A stretch of 64,000 bases of DNA from Mytilus galloprovincialis (GCF_965363235.1 NC_134843.1:91049795-91113794); one strand, 5' to 3'; shown: positions 12,692-23,876, counted from the stretch's first letter. The notes: generated by a model not told the origin, from the letters alone. Program-made: numbers and translations.

Positions 12692-12958
12692 GTCTGGTAT
12701 TTGTTATTCTCAAGGTGTGGACGAGTTGAAGAGCTAACGTTCGTATACGTAGTAACACTGATAGACAGTTCAACTCTCGTTTTTTGCCTGTCTTTTTTTA
12801 TGATTTTTATTTTTGCACACAGAATGGGTCAATAGTTGTATTTATTTGAATTTACTTAAAAATATAAAGCATTAAGAACCCAGGTTTTCAATTTCCTCAG
12901 TCAAAGTCAAAGATGGATTTAACTACTATTTTTCTTTTGCCTTTTAAGGTTATATGTA

Positions 12959-13426
12959 GGTGTAATACCACCATTGATTTTTCCCTATTAGTCTTTGTTA
13001 AATTGGCACTTTTAAAAAAATTGTACAGTATTTACCTTTATTTCAACCAAAAAAATACTTTGCATGTGTAAAGTTCAATCCTTTCCAGTGATACTGTAAC
13101 AGTGAAAATTTCACACTACATTTCATTGCATATAAGAAAGTAACCACCGCCGGAAGTAAACAACCCAATTTTTACACTGTTATTTACTGGTTACCTGTTT
13201 TGGTAACTATTTAACCTTAACGTTCCAAAATATTTTATAAGACCATCAAATAAAAAAGAATGATGCTTTCAGACATCCAATATACATATTTACGACGTAG
13301 AAAAATTTAAGTGCATTGAAATGCAGGGTTAATTTTCTACAACTGTCAAATTCAAGGGAATATTTTTTTAGGCCTACTTTCGTATGCAACCGGATGTGAC
13401 GTACCATGATTTGGTGGTATTACACC
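12959..13426. mobile_element. MITE with TGTA target duplication, left arm only
   Basis: The ends are ggtgtaataccacca and its reverse complement. TGTA stands on both sides (12955-12958, 13427-13430). The right arm near 30325 has the uninterrupted target. The element is 468 bp with no coding capacity. The superfamily is not decided by a 4-bp duplication alone. Confidence 0.85.
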
Positions 13427-14949
13427 TGTAGCTCTTCAAATCTTTAGGTTCTCTACATCCTTGGCTTTATATATATTCTACCTTCGGCGTTCCTCGCGAA
13501 GGTAAATTCAGAGAAGCCCTTCAGACTCATACAATTTATGAAGTGTTATTTTCAGTTTTATTTTTGCATATGTCGTGTTTAAAAAAGAGAAGAAACTAGA
13601 ACATCAATAATTTGATGTTTATGGCATAATCAATAATCAATAATTTGATGTTTATGTCATTTTCGTCTTTTTCAGAACATATTTACGTATTTGTAAAATA
13701 TGACTGCAAATCGACAAATATTTCGGTCATTTAAAGAAAACCTGTAATATTCAAATTAAATATTAAAAAAAAAAAAACAATCGTACCAATTTTTCCATTT
13801 TATTTCACAAATTTTAGATTTTATCCTGGTTTTATGTTTTCAAACATATTTTTCTTCACAAAAGCAATATGTCAATAACAGGTTTCGCCGAGCGCAGCCT
13901 GATAAGACCACAGATGTCGAACCCTGAACAGTTGGGGCAAGTTTGGACAAAATATGAAAGCTGAATACTGTTTGAATTTAGATTGTGTTCAAATTTTTGA
14001 CATAATATAGGTTTCGAACACAAAATTAAGGTGGTTTAAGATCTTAAAAATTAGAAATGGGCCATTTGATTCACCTAGTATGGTCTATAATCCAAAAATT
14101 CAGGTTTAAAAATTTGTTATAATTTTCTTGCTATTGCACAATACTCAGTTAATCTTATATGTAGGATAATTTACCCACCCTGTTAGGTGTGAATCTCCTA
14201 TCAGTATATGAGGCTTTTAAATATAAATCAGAAATAATCAATAATCAAATATATCCCTAGAATTTTTTTTTGAAAAAACCCAACCCCCTTAAAAACGAAT
14301 TTTAATTAACTGTAATTTTGAAGTCTATTTTCTTTCAGGGAAAGTGTAATTTACAGAGATTTCCTTAAACTGTAACACACGTTATTGTCTGGAAACTAGA
14401 AAATGCTTGTTTTGGCCCCTAATTCTTGAACGTTTAGCAAATACTGTACATCCAACCAATCCCAACCGTCCCTTTGTGATATGGAACAGTTTTAAAGAGA
14501 TCCCTACATTTATACACAAGTTATTGTCTGGAAACTACATTTTTTCCCTATTTCCCTAACTGTTGATACCATATGATACATGTAACCTCCAAAATCATTC
14601 CAAACTTTCATTTTTGGGGTCTTAAACCTTCTGGTAAAATTTCATAGAGATCCATTCGCAACTTAAGTTATTGTCCGCAAACCAAGTGTATCTTCGAACA
14701 ACGACGACTACAACTTCTTTTATGATAGAATTATATGAACGCAAATTGTTTGTGTTTGTATTACAACCATCTTAAGCTACATGTGAACTATGGATATTTA
14801 TTTCCCAAGGCTGAATATCTATTTTCTAGACTAATTTACCAATTTAAATTACAACATGAAGTTGTATTTGTACTGGTACAGGTGTTACAAAACATAAAAC
14901 TATTTTTATTTCCTTCACTTCGTTTTTTCTTTTGAAAATTAGTTTGTAT
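13427..14949. other. Non-coding, conserved between arms
   Basis: AT-rich sequence matching about 28811-30320. No gene, RNA or strong repeat recognised. Confidence 0.5.
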
Positions 14950-15242
14950 ATTAGAATACAAATACAAATATTTTATTGGCACAAACACAATTACAATAAT
15001 TGGCAAAGACCCATATTTCAGTGCATTACAACAATAAATACAGCATACTTGTAGTTAAATATGTTATAATTAAGAAGCTTAAATCTCATTTCCATACACC
15101 ATACATTTATATATATAAGAACTAGCCACTTTCAGGACTTTTGAAGCATTACTATTAATGCAACTATTAATATTTAGCTGATTTTCACTACAACATGTAG
15201 GAAATAAACTCATCATAGATACCAGGACTAAATTTAGTATAT

Positions 15243-15286
15243 ACGCCAGACGCGCGTTTCGTCTACAAAAGACTCATCAGTGACGC
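15243..15286 (-). ncRNA. Hammerhead ribozyme, type I, core intact (left arm)
   Basis: All conserved parts are in order on the minus strand. Helix-I strand GCGTCA is at 15286-15281 and CTGATGA at 15280-15274. Helix II is GTCT (15273-15270), loop tttgt, AGAC (15264-15261). GAAA follows at 15260-15257, then a very short helix III (CGCGCG). The GUC cleavage triplet is at 15251-15249, and TGGCGT at 15248-15243 closes helix I with six pairs, two of them G-U. The motif lies in the 3' UTR-like part of the LINE relic. Tertiary loop contacts cannot be judged by eye. Confidence 0.8.
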
Positions 15287-15316
15287 TCGAATCCAAACAA
15301 GTTGAAGTATATTTAA

Positions 15317-16024
15317 GGTAGCACAATACAAAGATTTTTTCACTCCCAATCAGACAACTTTAAACTGATGTAATTCATTTCATCCTTCTTTATATTTTAT
15401 AAATGAGGTACCAAAAGAAAGAAGAAAGATTAATCTTTCAAATATTGATAATTTCATTATTGCATAATTATTACATAACTAATTATTATGTTATTAGTTG
15501 CTATATTGTGATGTCCACACTTGAATGAATTTAGCGTCTTTGTTCTTCATAGCATCCCAAAATATTTTATAGATTCTTGTACAACACAGCTTGACCTCCA
15601 AAACTGTGTCTCAGATTTCAAAAAACATTAATAAAACAAATTTTATACCCAATTGAATTACGTGGTCTCTAATGAATTGATGTTGCAAACTTCATTGAAG
15701 ATTTATGAGAGAATGAAATACAGTAGGAAAAATCTGAGACACAGAGGTCAAACTGTGTTGTACAAGAATCTATAAAAAATTTTGGGATGCTATGAAGAAC
15801 AAAGGAGCTAAATTCATTCAAGTGTGGACATCACAGAATGGCAACTAATTACATAACAATTAATGATGTAATAATTATGTCATTATGAAATTATCACAAT
15901 TTGAAAGATTAATCCTTCTTCTTTCTTTTGGTACCTCATTTATAAAATTTAAAGAAAGATGAGTGGAATTACATCAGTTTAAGGATGTCTGATTGGGGAT
16001 GAAAAATCTTTGTATTGTGCTACC
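15317..16024. mobile_element. Fold-back MITE with TTAA target duplication, left arm only
   Basis: The two ~300-bp halves are imperfect inverted repeats with ends ggtagcacaatacaaag and its complement. TTAA lies on both sides (15313-15316, 16025-16028). The right arm at about 28440-28455 shows one TTAA and no insert. TTAA duplication is typical of piggyBac and Kolobok families. There is no coding sequence. Confidence 0.88.
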
Positions 16025-16375
16025 TTAATATAATATTTTTAAATTCACATTTCAGTAAAAAGTGATTTTCATCTTCTACCTCACCTGATTTACATACATT
16101 ACAAACTCGTTCATAGGTGGGTAAACCTAAATATCGCCCTTTTTTCATAGCAAGATTGTGTGCACTCAATCTTATTTTACAACGAGATGACCTTTCTAAT
16201 CTATTACTTAGAACATCAACATAAGGACTACGCTGATTTGGATTATGAAATTGTTGGTCAAATTTTAGTTTTGATGAATCATGAATTTTTGATGATTGAT
16301 TCTGTGTGCACTGATCAATCACTCGTTGTTTAATACTAGGTAGATATTGTTTAACAGAAAGTTCCCCCAGCTAGG

Positions 16376-18407
16376 TTTGAAAATCCTAGATTGTTTAAAA
16401 TAGAATAAAGTTTCTTTGTCCAGGGGTTCTTTTTTTCAGTTGCTAGAAAAACTTTTGATATACAAGTGAGTTTTCAGACCTTCAAATATGATAAAAATGA
16501 TATTTTTGACCACAACGGTAGCCTGTAAAGTTCAGCTCTACAAGCAGCATTAACTGCTTTACTTTGCATGTGTTATATTTTGTCAGTAAGCTATTATTTA
16601 TACAGGTAGTTCATTCGATATTGTATTATTTTTGTATACAAATTAAATTCATCAACCTGACTGTATTTTTCTAATGAATAGTATTCAAGAGATTTATATG
16701 GCAATGTAAGCTCGCTTATAAAGAAGGCACACCATTATTTCTTATCATCATTGTTTTCTATGCTAAATTCTTCAATTGGAAGCATTCATAGCTCTTCTGT
16801 CTTAAGTTTAAGTAAAGGGACAGCCATTTCATATCAAACAACTTCATGCACCTGATTTGGGATTTACAAAACAGGAAGTGTAGATCTGAGAAACAGGCAA
16901 AAAGTAAAATAACCAAAATACCGAACTCCGAGGAAAATTAAAAACTGGAGGTGCCTAATCAAATGGAAAATTTCAAAGCCTCAAACACATGAAAAGAATA
17001 GATAAACCTGTCATATTCCTAACTTGGTACAGGTATTTTATTATGTAGATAATAGTGGATTAAACCTGGTTTTATAGAAAAATTTACCCTTTTTAAATTT
17101 CGTGTATGTTTGTTTTAATACAAATCAAATTTTTAGTAAAAAAGTGGTTTTAATACAAACAAACAAAAACAACCCAAATTATTTCACAAATTATGAAAGC
17201 TGTACTCATGAGAAGAAGCAATTGATTTGTTTTTAATGTGTATACGCACAAGGAAGCTATATAACCTAGTGATGATATTACCCTTCTTAAATTGCGAATA
17301 ATTGACCGTCATGGAATATCTGTTGTAAAAATGACAATGGATATGTGTAATCCGTCCTCTATTTCCCGAAAGTGACTTATCGGATTAGACTTATCACCGG
17401 GTTTGTACTTAAATAAGGAACACGACGGGTGACACAGATGGAGCAAACTATCATCTATCATTGTCAAATAACATATATATGTCGAGTATGTAAACCTAAA
17501 CTCGTTCATCATCTGAAAACTTTTATTTACCATCCAAAAAAAACCACAAGATCTAAGAAATCTGTAAATTAGGGAGATTATCGCTATTCAGTGAGCAAAT
17601 GAGACGGTAAAGTTAGGGCCAAGGTCAAATTAAAAATATATTCGGTACGGCCTTTACAATTAGGCAATAATTGAAAATAATGCAATAGAAAAATGCTAAA
17701 CTTAGTAGGTATAACAAAACCAACTTATTTTCAAACAGGCAGTGACACCCTGCTGATAGAAAATAAATCTTTGTTAAGGCATAGCTCAAAATAAATTATT
17801 ACCTGTTCAAATTATAGAATAATTCACAACTGCCATGGTCAGTGGGAACAACAAAAAGCTTCTTAGTGCTTGAATTGATCAACTGTTTCGAAACATGTCT
17901 ACTTTAAGGTCAGAAATTATTGAGGGTTTAACGCAAATCATGCACCTGGATAAGTATTGTATTACGAACTCAAATTCTGATTCTGATTAAAATATATCTG
18001 TATGCAACTTTTTTCATACAATGATTTTCAGGTACACAATGAAGACAGTTGCCAAATAATGAGAAAAGAAGGGCGAGAGATACCAAAGAGAAAGTAAAAC
18101 TCATAGATCGGAAATAAACTGACAACGCAATGGCTATAAAAAAGACAAACAGACAAAAATAGCACACAAGACACCACATAGAAAACTAAAGTTCATTTAG
18201 GCAATTTGGTACAATTCGACTTCAGTTTGATTCACAGAACAAAACCAAGTCATTCTCTTTTCTCAGATCATTTCCGTATTTACATTACTCGGCTAATGTA
18301 TTGGGATTACAATTCAATAAAACCATCACTGTAAAACAATTTAACACATCACCAATAGTTTATAGATTAAGTTTTCCAAGTCAGGAAAATGGTCATTGTT
18401 ATATTAT
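16376..18407. other. Non-coding, conserved between arms
   Basis: Matches 26036-28100. It contains mussel-type dispersed repeat pieces (for example 17300-17540, where a 74-codon open frame is nearly identical in both arms but looks repeat-derived). No gene is supported. Confidence 0.5.
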
Positions 18408-19300
18408 ACAGCATCTCTACAGCATGTGTTGTCAGCATGTCCAGTCGCACTGAAAGATGGAAGATATACCATGAGGCATGACAGTGTATTGAAAACAATA
18501 GCAGCAAAGTTGAATACCACCAGGAGAAAAAAGAGAAAGATGCAGAAGAACATCACATTTGTAAATTTTGTGAGGGCTGGAGAAAAGAAAGACAACCAGG
18601 CAGAAGGTTTAGGGATACTTGGAACATCATCAGACTGGCAGATGACAGCAGACATACATCAACGCATGAGTTTCCCAGCAGAAATAGCAGCAACATCGCC
18701 AAGACCAGATATAGTCATTTGGTCACAGGGAACTAGGCAGGCGGTATCGCTGGAACTAACAGTCCCATGGGAAGACAGAATAGAGGAAGCTTATGAAAGA
18801 AAGATGGCAAAATACCAGCAGCTAATAGAGGATTGCAAACAGCGCGGGATGGAGGACGTGGTGTATGGCAATAGAAGTCGGATGCAGGGGCTTTGCAGGA
18901 CAGTCAATGTGGCGGGCACTTAGGACCTTGGGAGTGGTAGGAGCAGAGAGGAAGAAACTGATTACAGAAGTGTGTAGAGAAGCAGAAGTGGCATCACAGT
19001 GGATTTGGAGGAAAAGAGACGAAGTGTGGAAACGTGCAAAGTGATAGAACAATGAACAGTTATTGTGTAAATAATGGACAGATATAGATATACAGAACAG
19101 CATTCAGTTACAGAAGAACAGCAATGACATCAGCTGAGACATCGGAGCCGTGTAGGCCATCCAGTTCCAGGTTCAGATTGATCACCTGAGCCGGCGCACC
19201 TCTGGAGGTTGTTGTGGAATAGCGCCGAAACAGCCAAGGAAGGAGGACTCCACCTGATGATGGAATTGGATCAGCATTCCTTTGATGTTTACAAGGTAAT
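18408..19300 (+). mobile_element. 5'-truncated copy of the RLE-type LINE
   Basis: Matches the last ~890 bp of the element that follows it directly, from 'cagcatctctacagc' to 'acaaggtaat'. The partial frame includes the PD-type endonuclease motif (RPDIVIW) and then shifts by one base (gcgcggg against gcgggg), so it cannot encode a normal C-terminus. Its 5' truncation point is exactly where homology between the palindrome arms ends. Confidence 0.9.
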
Positions 19301-22300
19301 CAACTTCTGGAAACCCAGTGACCACCAGGAAAGTCTGGTTGACGACTGTGAAGAGAACAGTGTCAACCTGGAGAGACAGGAGGCAGCCAGGAGAGACTGG
19401 TAACCGGGGCATTAGGCTTGGCAAGTCAAAGTGCATCTCCTGTGAAGGGGAACCCATTTTACACGCTATGGAACGATATATACTAAGACACCCTCGGGGC
19501 TGTGCGAGAGCGAGGGAGGATGAACAGCCCATAGGACAGGATCAGGAAACGACTATGGAACCGACAAGGACAACGAACCAGAACAACGGATGTAAATGTT
19601 TTTGTGGTAAAGTCTGTAAGAATTCTAGAGGTTTGAAGATCCATCAAAGCAGAATGAAATGTGTGCAACCCCATTCTGGCAATCAACGCACAGAGAGATC
19701 TGGTCAGACGGAGGAGGAGACCATCCAGGAAGCAAACCACAGTGATGATAGCCTCCCTGTGACCCAGGATGAGGATGAGCACGAGGAACAGCCTACAGAG
19801 GTAGAACAACTTGACGAGGCAGAAGAGATAGAGAGGATAGAACCAACAGTCCATAGAGAAGACGGGATAGAAACAACAGTCCGTAGAGAAGACAGGATAG
19901 AACCAACAACCCGTAGAGAAGAGAATGAGCCACGCAAAGAGAAGATCAAATGGCCAACGAATGCAGACAAAGCAGCTTGGAAAGCTCTTGACGAAGATTT
20001 GGAAAACATCTTAGAGGCAACATTAGCAGGCAGTGTAGACAGAAAGATAACAGCAATGACGTCCATTATTTACAGCATAGGAAAGGACAGATTTGGAGTG
20101 GTACCACAAGGGAAACAACCAACAAAACAAGGCCATAGTAACAAGAGACAGAAGAAGATCAAGGAATTGAGAGGAGACTTGAGAAGGTTAAAGAAGAGGT
20201 ACAAAGTCGCCAATGAGAAGGAAAGGTTACCATTACAGCAGTTAAGAAAGGAAACTAGGGAGAAACTTAAGACACTTACAAGAGCAGAAACTCAAAGAAG
20301 AGATAGAAAGAAAAAGGCAAATGAGAGAGCAACATTTACAGCAAACCCATTTCAGTATATGAAGCTATTATTTGGAGCGAGAGGATCTGGTAAACTGGAA
20401 AACTCGAGGGAAGAAGTGGAAGAACATCTCAGTAAGACCCACAGTGATGAGAGACGCGGAGAAGACCTGGAAGAATGTGAGAAATTGTTAACACCAGAGG
20501 AGCCGAAAGAACAGTTTGATGAGTCAGACCTGAAGTTCCAAGAAGTGCAGGACGTAGTGAGAAAGGCAAGAGCAGGGTCAGCACCAGGACCAAATGGTAT
20601 TTCATATAGGGTATATAAGAACTGTCCCAGACTGATCAGAAGGTTGTGGAAGCTATTAAAAGTAATTTGGAGAAGGAGAAAGATGACAGAGTTATGGTAC
20701 AAGGCAGAAGGATGTTTTATACCAAAAGAAGAGAACTCCTGGAAAGTTGAACAGTTTAGAACCATCTCCCTATTGAACATTGAGGGGAAGATATTCCTGG
20801 CAGATTTAGCAAGGAGAACGACGAGGTACCTGCTTGGCAACGAATATATAGACATCGCAGTCCAGAAAGGAGGCATGCCTGAAGTATCTGGTTGCATCGA
20901 ACACACCAGCGTTATTACACAGATTTTAAGAGAAGCAAAGGAGAAGAAAAGTGACTTAGCAGTGTTTTGGCTAGATCTGGCTAATGCTTATGGGTCCATA
21001 CCTCACAAACTAGTAGACCTGACATTGGAGAGGTATCATGTTCCACCAACTATCAGAACTATGCTGCGAGAGTATTTTGACAAGATTGAAATGAGGTTCA
21101 CAGCTGGAGACTTCACCACAGCTTGGCAGAGACTTGAAGTTGGAATATTAACGGGGTGTACAATATCAGTAGTCCTGTTTGCAGCAGCAATGAACTTAAT
21201 TGTAAAATCGGTAGAAAAACCAAGTAGAGGACCATTATTGTCATCAGGGGTCAGGCAACCACCAGTAAGAGCTTTTATGGATGATATGACAGTGACAGCA
21301 AAAACAGTCATAGAGGGAAGATGGACTTTAGAGGAATTGGAAAGGATGATTAAGTGGGCCAGAATGAAGTTCAAACCAAGTAAATCTAGAAGTTTGATAG
21401 TGAGGAAAGGCAAAGTGCAAGATGATACATTTGAGTTAGCAGGTGAAAAGATACCAACAGTTGGAGAGAAACCAGTGAAATGCCTAGGTAAAAAGTTTGA
21501 TGCAACACTAGCAGATATGGTAAACATGGATGAAGTTCAAGTGCAATTGGTAGAATGGCTGACGAAGATAGACAAAAGTGGGCTCCCAGGAAGATATAAG
21601 GCCTGGATATATCAACATGGGGTCTTACCAAGGATACTGTGGCCATTACTAGTTTACGAGTTCCCATTGTCCAAAGTGGAGGCCTTAGAGAGAAAGATCA
21701 GTGCATGCCTAAGAAGATGGTTGGGTGTGCCAAGAAGTTTCAGCAGCATTGGATTGTACAGCACAGGAACAAAGCTACAATTACCAATGAAGGCATTGAC
21801 AGAAGAGTATAAAGTTACAAAGACAAGACAGGTTATGACGTTGAGAGACAGCAAAGATGCTAAAGTGAGAGGAGCCAAAGTAAAGATCAGGACAGGAAGA
21901 AAACGGAAAGCAGAGGAAGCAGTTAAGGAAGCTGAGACCAGACTAAAGCACAGTGGCATCGTTGGTGTAACAGCAGTTGGTAGACAGGGATTTGGTATGA
22001 CAACAAAACCAAGGTGGGATACAGCAAATGAGAAGGGACGGAGGGAACTGGTGCAACAGCAAATACGACAAATGGAAGAAGAGAGTAGGAATGTTAAGGC
22101 AGTAGGAATGAAACAGCAGGGTAGTTGGTTGAATTGGCAAGGAGCTAGAAGCAGGGCTTTGACCTGGAGCGAGATTTGGAGTATGGAGGGATACAGATTG
22201 AGTTTTCTCCTAAGATCAGTGTATGATGTTTTACCAAGCCCATCAAACCTCTATACCTGGGGGTTGATAGAAGACCCAACATGCACCTTATGTAAAGACA

Positions 22301-23194
22301 AACCAGCATCTCTACAGCATGTGTTGTCAGCATGTCCAGTCGCACTGAAAGATGAAAGATATACATGGAGGCATGACAGTGTATTGAAAACAATAGCAGC
22401 AAAGTTGGATACCACCAGGAGAAAAAAGAGAAAGATGCAGAAGAACATCACATTTGTAAATTTTGTGAGGGCTGGAGAAAAGAAAGACAACCAGGCAGAA
22501 GGTTTAGGGATACTTGGAACAGCATCAGACTGGCAGATGACAGCAGACATACATCAACGCATGAGTTTCCCAGCAGAAATAGCAGCAACATCGCTAAGAC
22601 AAGATATAGTCATTTGGTCACAGGGAACTAGGCAGGTGGTATTGCTGGAACTAACAGTCCCATGGGAAGACAGAATAGAGGAAGCTTATGAAAGAAAGAT
22701 GGCAAAATACCAGCAGCTAATAGAGGATTGCAAACAGCGGGGATGGAGGACGTGGTGTATGGCAATAGAAGTCGGATGCAGGGGCTTTGCAGGACAGTCA
22801 ATGTGGCGGGCACTTAGGACCTTGGGAGTGGTAGGAGCAGAGAGGATGAAACTGATTACAGAAGTGTGTAGAGAAGCAGAAGTGGCATCACAGTGGATTT
22901 GGAGGAAAAGAGACGAAGTGTGGAAAAGTGCAAAGTGATAGAACAATGAACAGTTATTGTGTAAATAATGGACAGATATAGATATACAGAACAACATTCA
23001 GTTACAGAAGAACAGCAATGACATCAGCTGAGACATCGGAGCCGTGTAGGCCATCCAGTTCCAGGTTCAGATTGATCACCTGAGCCGGCGCACCTCTGGA
23101 GGTTGTTGTGGAATAGCGCCGAAACAGCCAAGGAAGGAGGACTCCACCTGATGATGGAATTGGATCACCATTCCTTTGATGTTTACAAGGTAAT
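19301..23194 (+). mobile_element. Full-length-looking non-LTR retrotransposon with restriction-like endonuclease
   Basis: Begins immediately after the 3' end of the truncated copy and ends at the same 'acaaggtaat' junction, giving a head-to-tail pair. One long frame codes for zinc finger, reverse transcriptase, cysteine knuckle and endonuclease. The 3' UTR (22939-23194) is nearly identical in both copies. The order of domains places it among R2/NeSL/HERO-like elements; I cannot name the clade. Confidence 0.9.
19318..22938 (+). CDS. Retrotransposon polyprotein (zinc finger - RT - RLE)
   Basis: It drives retrotransposition: the endonuclease nicks the target and the reverse transcriptase copies the RNA there. 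The open frame is 1206 residues. A Cys-rich finger (CxCxC...GLKIHQ...C, residues 92-115) is followed by a long acidic region. RT motifs are SAPGPNGI (421), FWLDLANAYGS (550) and FMDD (653-656). The CxxC...HxxxxxC knuckle is at 989-1006. The endonuclease region has RQD at 1094-1096 and ELTVP from 1111. The first Met is probably not the start; Met51 (19468) or Met80 (19555) are better candidates because the preceding residues look like translated 5' UTR. The truncated neighbour has RPD where this copy has RQD. No stop or shift is seen, so the copy may be young or active. Confidence 0.9.
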   Translation: MTTRKVWLTTVKRTVSTWRDRRQPGETGNRGIRLGKSKCISCEGEPILHAMERYILRHPRGCARAREDEQPIGQDQETTMEPTRTTNQNNGCKCFCGKVCKNSRGLKIHQSRMKCVQPHSGNQRTERSGQTEEETIQEANHSDDSLPVTQDEDEHEEQPTEVEQLDEAEEIERIEPTVHREDGIETTVRREDRIEPTTRREENEPRKEKIKWPTNADKAAWKALDEDLENILEATLAGSVDRKITAMTSIIYSIGKDRFGVVPQGKQPTKQGHSNKRQKKIKELRGDLRRLKKRYKVANEKERLPLQQLRKETREKLKTLTRAETQRRDRKKKANERATFTANPFQYMKLLFGARGSGKLENSREEVEEHLSKTHSDERRGEDLEECEKLLTPEEPKEQFDESDLKFQEVQDVVRKARAGSAPGPNGISYRVYKNCPRLIRRLWKLLKVIWRRRKMTELWYKAEGCFIPKEENSWKVEQFRTISLLNIEGKIFLADLARRTTRYLLGNEYIDIAVQKGGMPEVSGCIEHTSVITQILREAKEKKSDLAVFWLDLANAYGSIPHKLVDLTLERYHVPPTIRTMLREYFDKIEMRFTAGDFTTAWQRLEVGILTGCTISVVLFAAAMNLIVKSVEKPSRGPLLSSGVRQPPVRAFMDDMTVTAKTVIEGRWTLEELERMIKWARMKFKPSKSRSLIVRKGKVQDDTFELAGEKIPTVGEKPVKCLGKKFDATLADMVNMDEVQVQLVEWLTKIDKSGLPGRYKAWIYQHGVLPRILWPLLVYEFPLSKVEALERKISACLRRWLGVPRSFSSIGLYSTGTKLQLPMKALTEEYKVTKTRQVMTLRDSKDAKVRGAKVKIRTGRKRKAEEAVKEAETRLKHSGIVGVTAVGRQGFGMTTKPRWDTANEKGRRELVQQQIRQMEEESRNVKAVGMKQQGSWLNWQGARSRALTWSEIWSMEGYRLSFLLRSVYDVLPSPSNLYTWGLIEDPTCTLCKDKPASLQHVLSACPVALKDERYTWRHDSVLKTIAAKLDTTRRKKRKMQKNITFVNFVRAGEKKDNQAEGLGILGTASDWQMTADIHQRMSFPAEIAATSLRQDIVIWSQGTRQVVLLELTVPWEDRIEEAYERKMAKYQQLIEDCKQRGWRTWCMAIEVGCRGFAGQSMWRALRTLGVVGAERMKLITEVCREAEVASQWIWRKRDEVWKSAK

Positions 23195-23284
23195 AGTTTG
23201 TTTCTGTGTGTGTTACATTTTAATGTCGTGTTTCTTTTTTCTCTGTCGATTTATGAATTTCGAACAGCGGTATACTACTGTTGC
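23195..23284 (+). repeat. Fragment of 'ttcgaacagcggtatac' dispersed repeat
   Basis: Same family as 10001-10450 and 35130-35560. It separates the LINE from the rearranged RANBP2 3' fragment. Confidence 0.6.
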
Positions 23285-23668
23285 CTTTATTTATACAACT
23301 CATGATTCAGAGTTATCTCTAGAAGGTTTAGGCACGGTCTCCATGCATTTATGTTGATCATGACTTGAAACTTTAAAAGTGCTATATTCATAAGATTTTA
23401 ACACGGGTTAAAAACCAAAATTGTAGCTTCATTCACAGTATTGAATTCTATTTTGTCTAATAATTCTTACTTTGTTTCTTTAAAATCCCAACAGTTTAGA
23501 CATTGGTAGTATAGTACTATATATTTGTGTTTATAGAGTTTTATTAGAGCTATTATTTGAACACTTTATTTTCTAGTAATTTGCATAAAGTAGTAAACCA
23601 AAATCATTTAGACGTCTGATAAGGAGAGGCTTGAAGGATGTATAATGAAAGCCTCTATAACTTAAATT
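23285..23668 (+). repeat. Third copy of RANBP2 downstream region, direct orientation part
   Basis: Diverged match to left-arm 6890-7480 in the same orientation ('actcatgattcagag', 'agattttaacac', 'gtagcttcattc'). It joins directly to an inverted piece at about 23668, so this third copy was itself rearranged. Confidence 0.75.
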
Positions 23669-23777
23669 ACATTAATTAATCATTAGATTAAACTGAACTT
23701 GTATGTCACATTTGATTTCAGAATTACAGGAAGCTCGATTAATCCATAACAAAGTTATTGTTTTATTGTAATCCTCA

Positions 23778-23876
23778 TTAACTGGAGCCATCATGACCAT
23801 GTGGAAATGTTATCTCATGTCGGTAAGTCGCTATGTCTCTTTCTGAAATTTCTGATTCCTGTGCTAACTGGCGTCC
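23778..23876 (-). pseudogene. Orphan last exon of RANBP2-like gene
   Basis: After a cag acceptor it reads GRQLAQESEISERDIA..., as in both full copies, and ends with TAA one codon earlier. It differs from the left exon at 7 of 99 positions. No other exon is present on this fragment, so it is probably non-functional unless captured by another transcript. Confidence 0.85.

Larger units (their letters stand above)
14950..16375 (-). pseudogene. 3' end of an old LINE-type retrotransposon, left arm
   Basis: Minus strand. A frame at 16322-16020 has C..C....ENHFLLKC, resembling the cysteine/histidine region after the reverse transcriptase in many invertebrate non-LTR elements. It is followed by a long 3' UTR and an AATAAAATATTTGTATTTG tail near 14955-14990. 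No reverse transcriptase domain is present. The coding part is cut by the fold-back MITE at 15317-16024. The intact-length counterpart is at 28110-28815 (plus strand). Confidence 0.65.
1..18407. repeat. Left arm of giant inverted repeat (pairs with 26036-48413)
   Basis: Read as reverse complement, this interval matches 26036-48413 in the same order throughout: RANBP2-like exons, 3' region, ~168-bp repeats, Harbinger derivative, LINE relic, and the unique stretch up to 'ttatattata' where homology stops. Base 1 pairs with base 48413, so the arm continues beyond the window. Across exons 638-813, 4194-4321 and 5337-5460 there are 10 differences in 428 bp (about 2.3%). Arm-specific insertions explain most of the length difference. 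Confidence 0.95.

Noticed and set aside
17309..17533. 74-codon frame almost identical in both arms (also 26916-27140)
   Set aside because: Similar pieces belong to mussel dispersed repeats. Conservation is explained by the duplication itself.
19483..22997. Many minus-strand frames over the LINE (up to 184 codons)
   Set aside because: They are shadows of the strong plus-strand retrotransposon frame and lack any domain.
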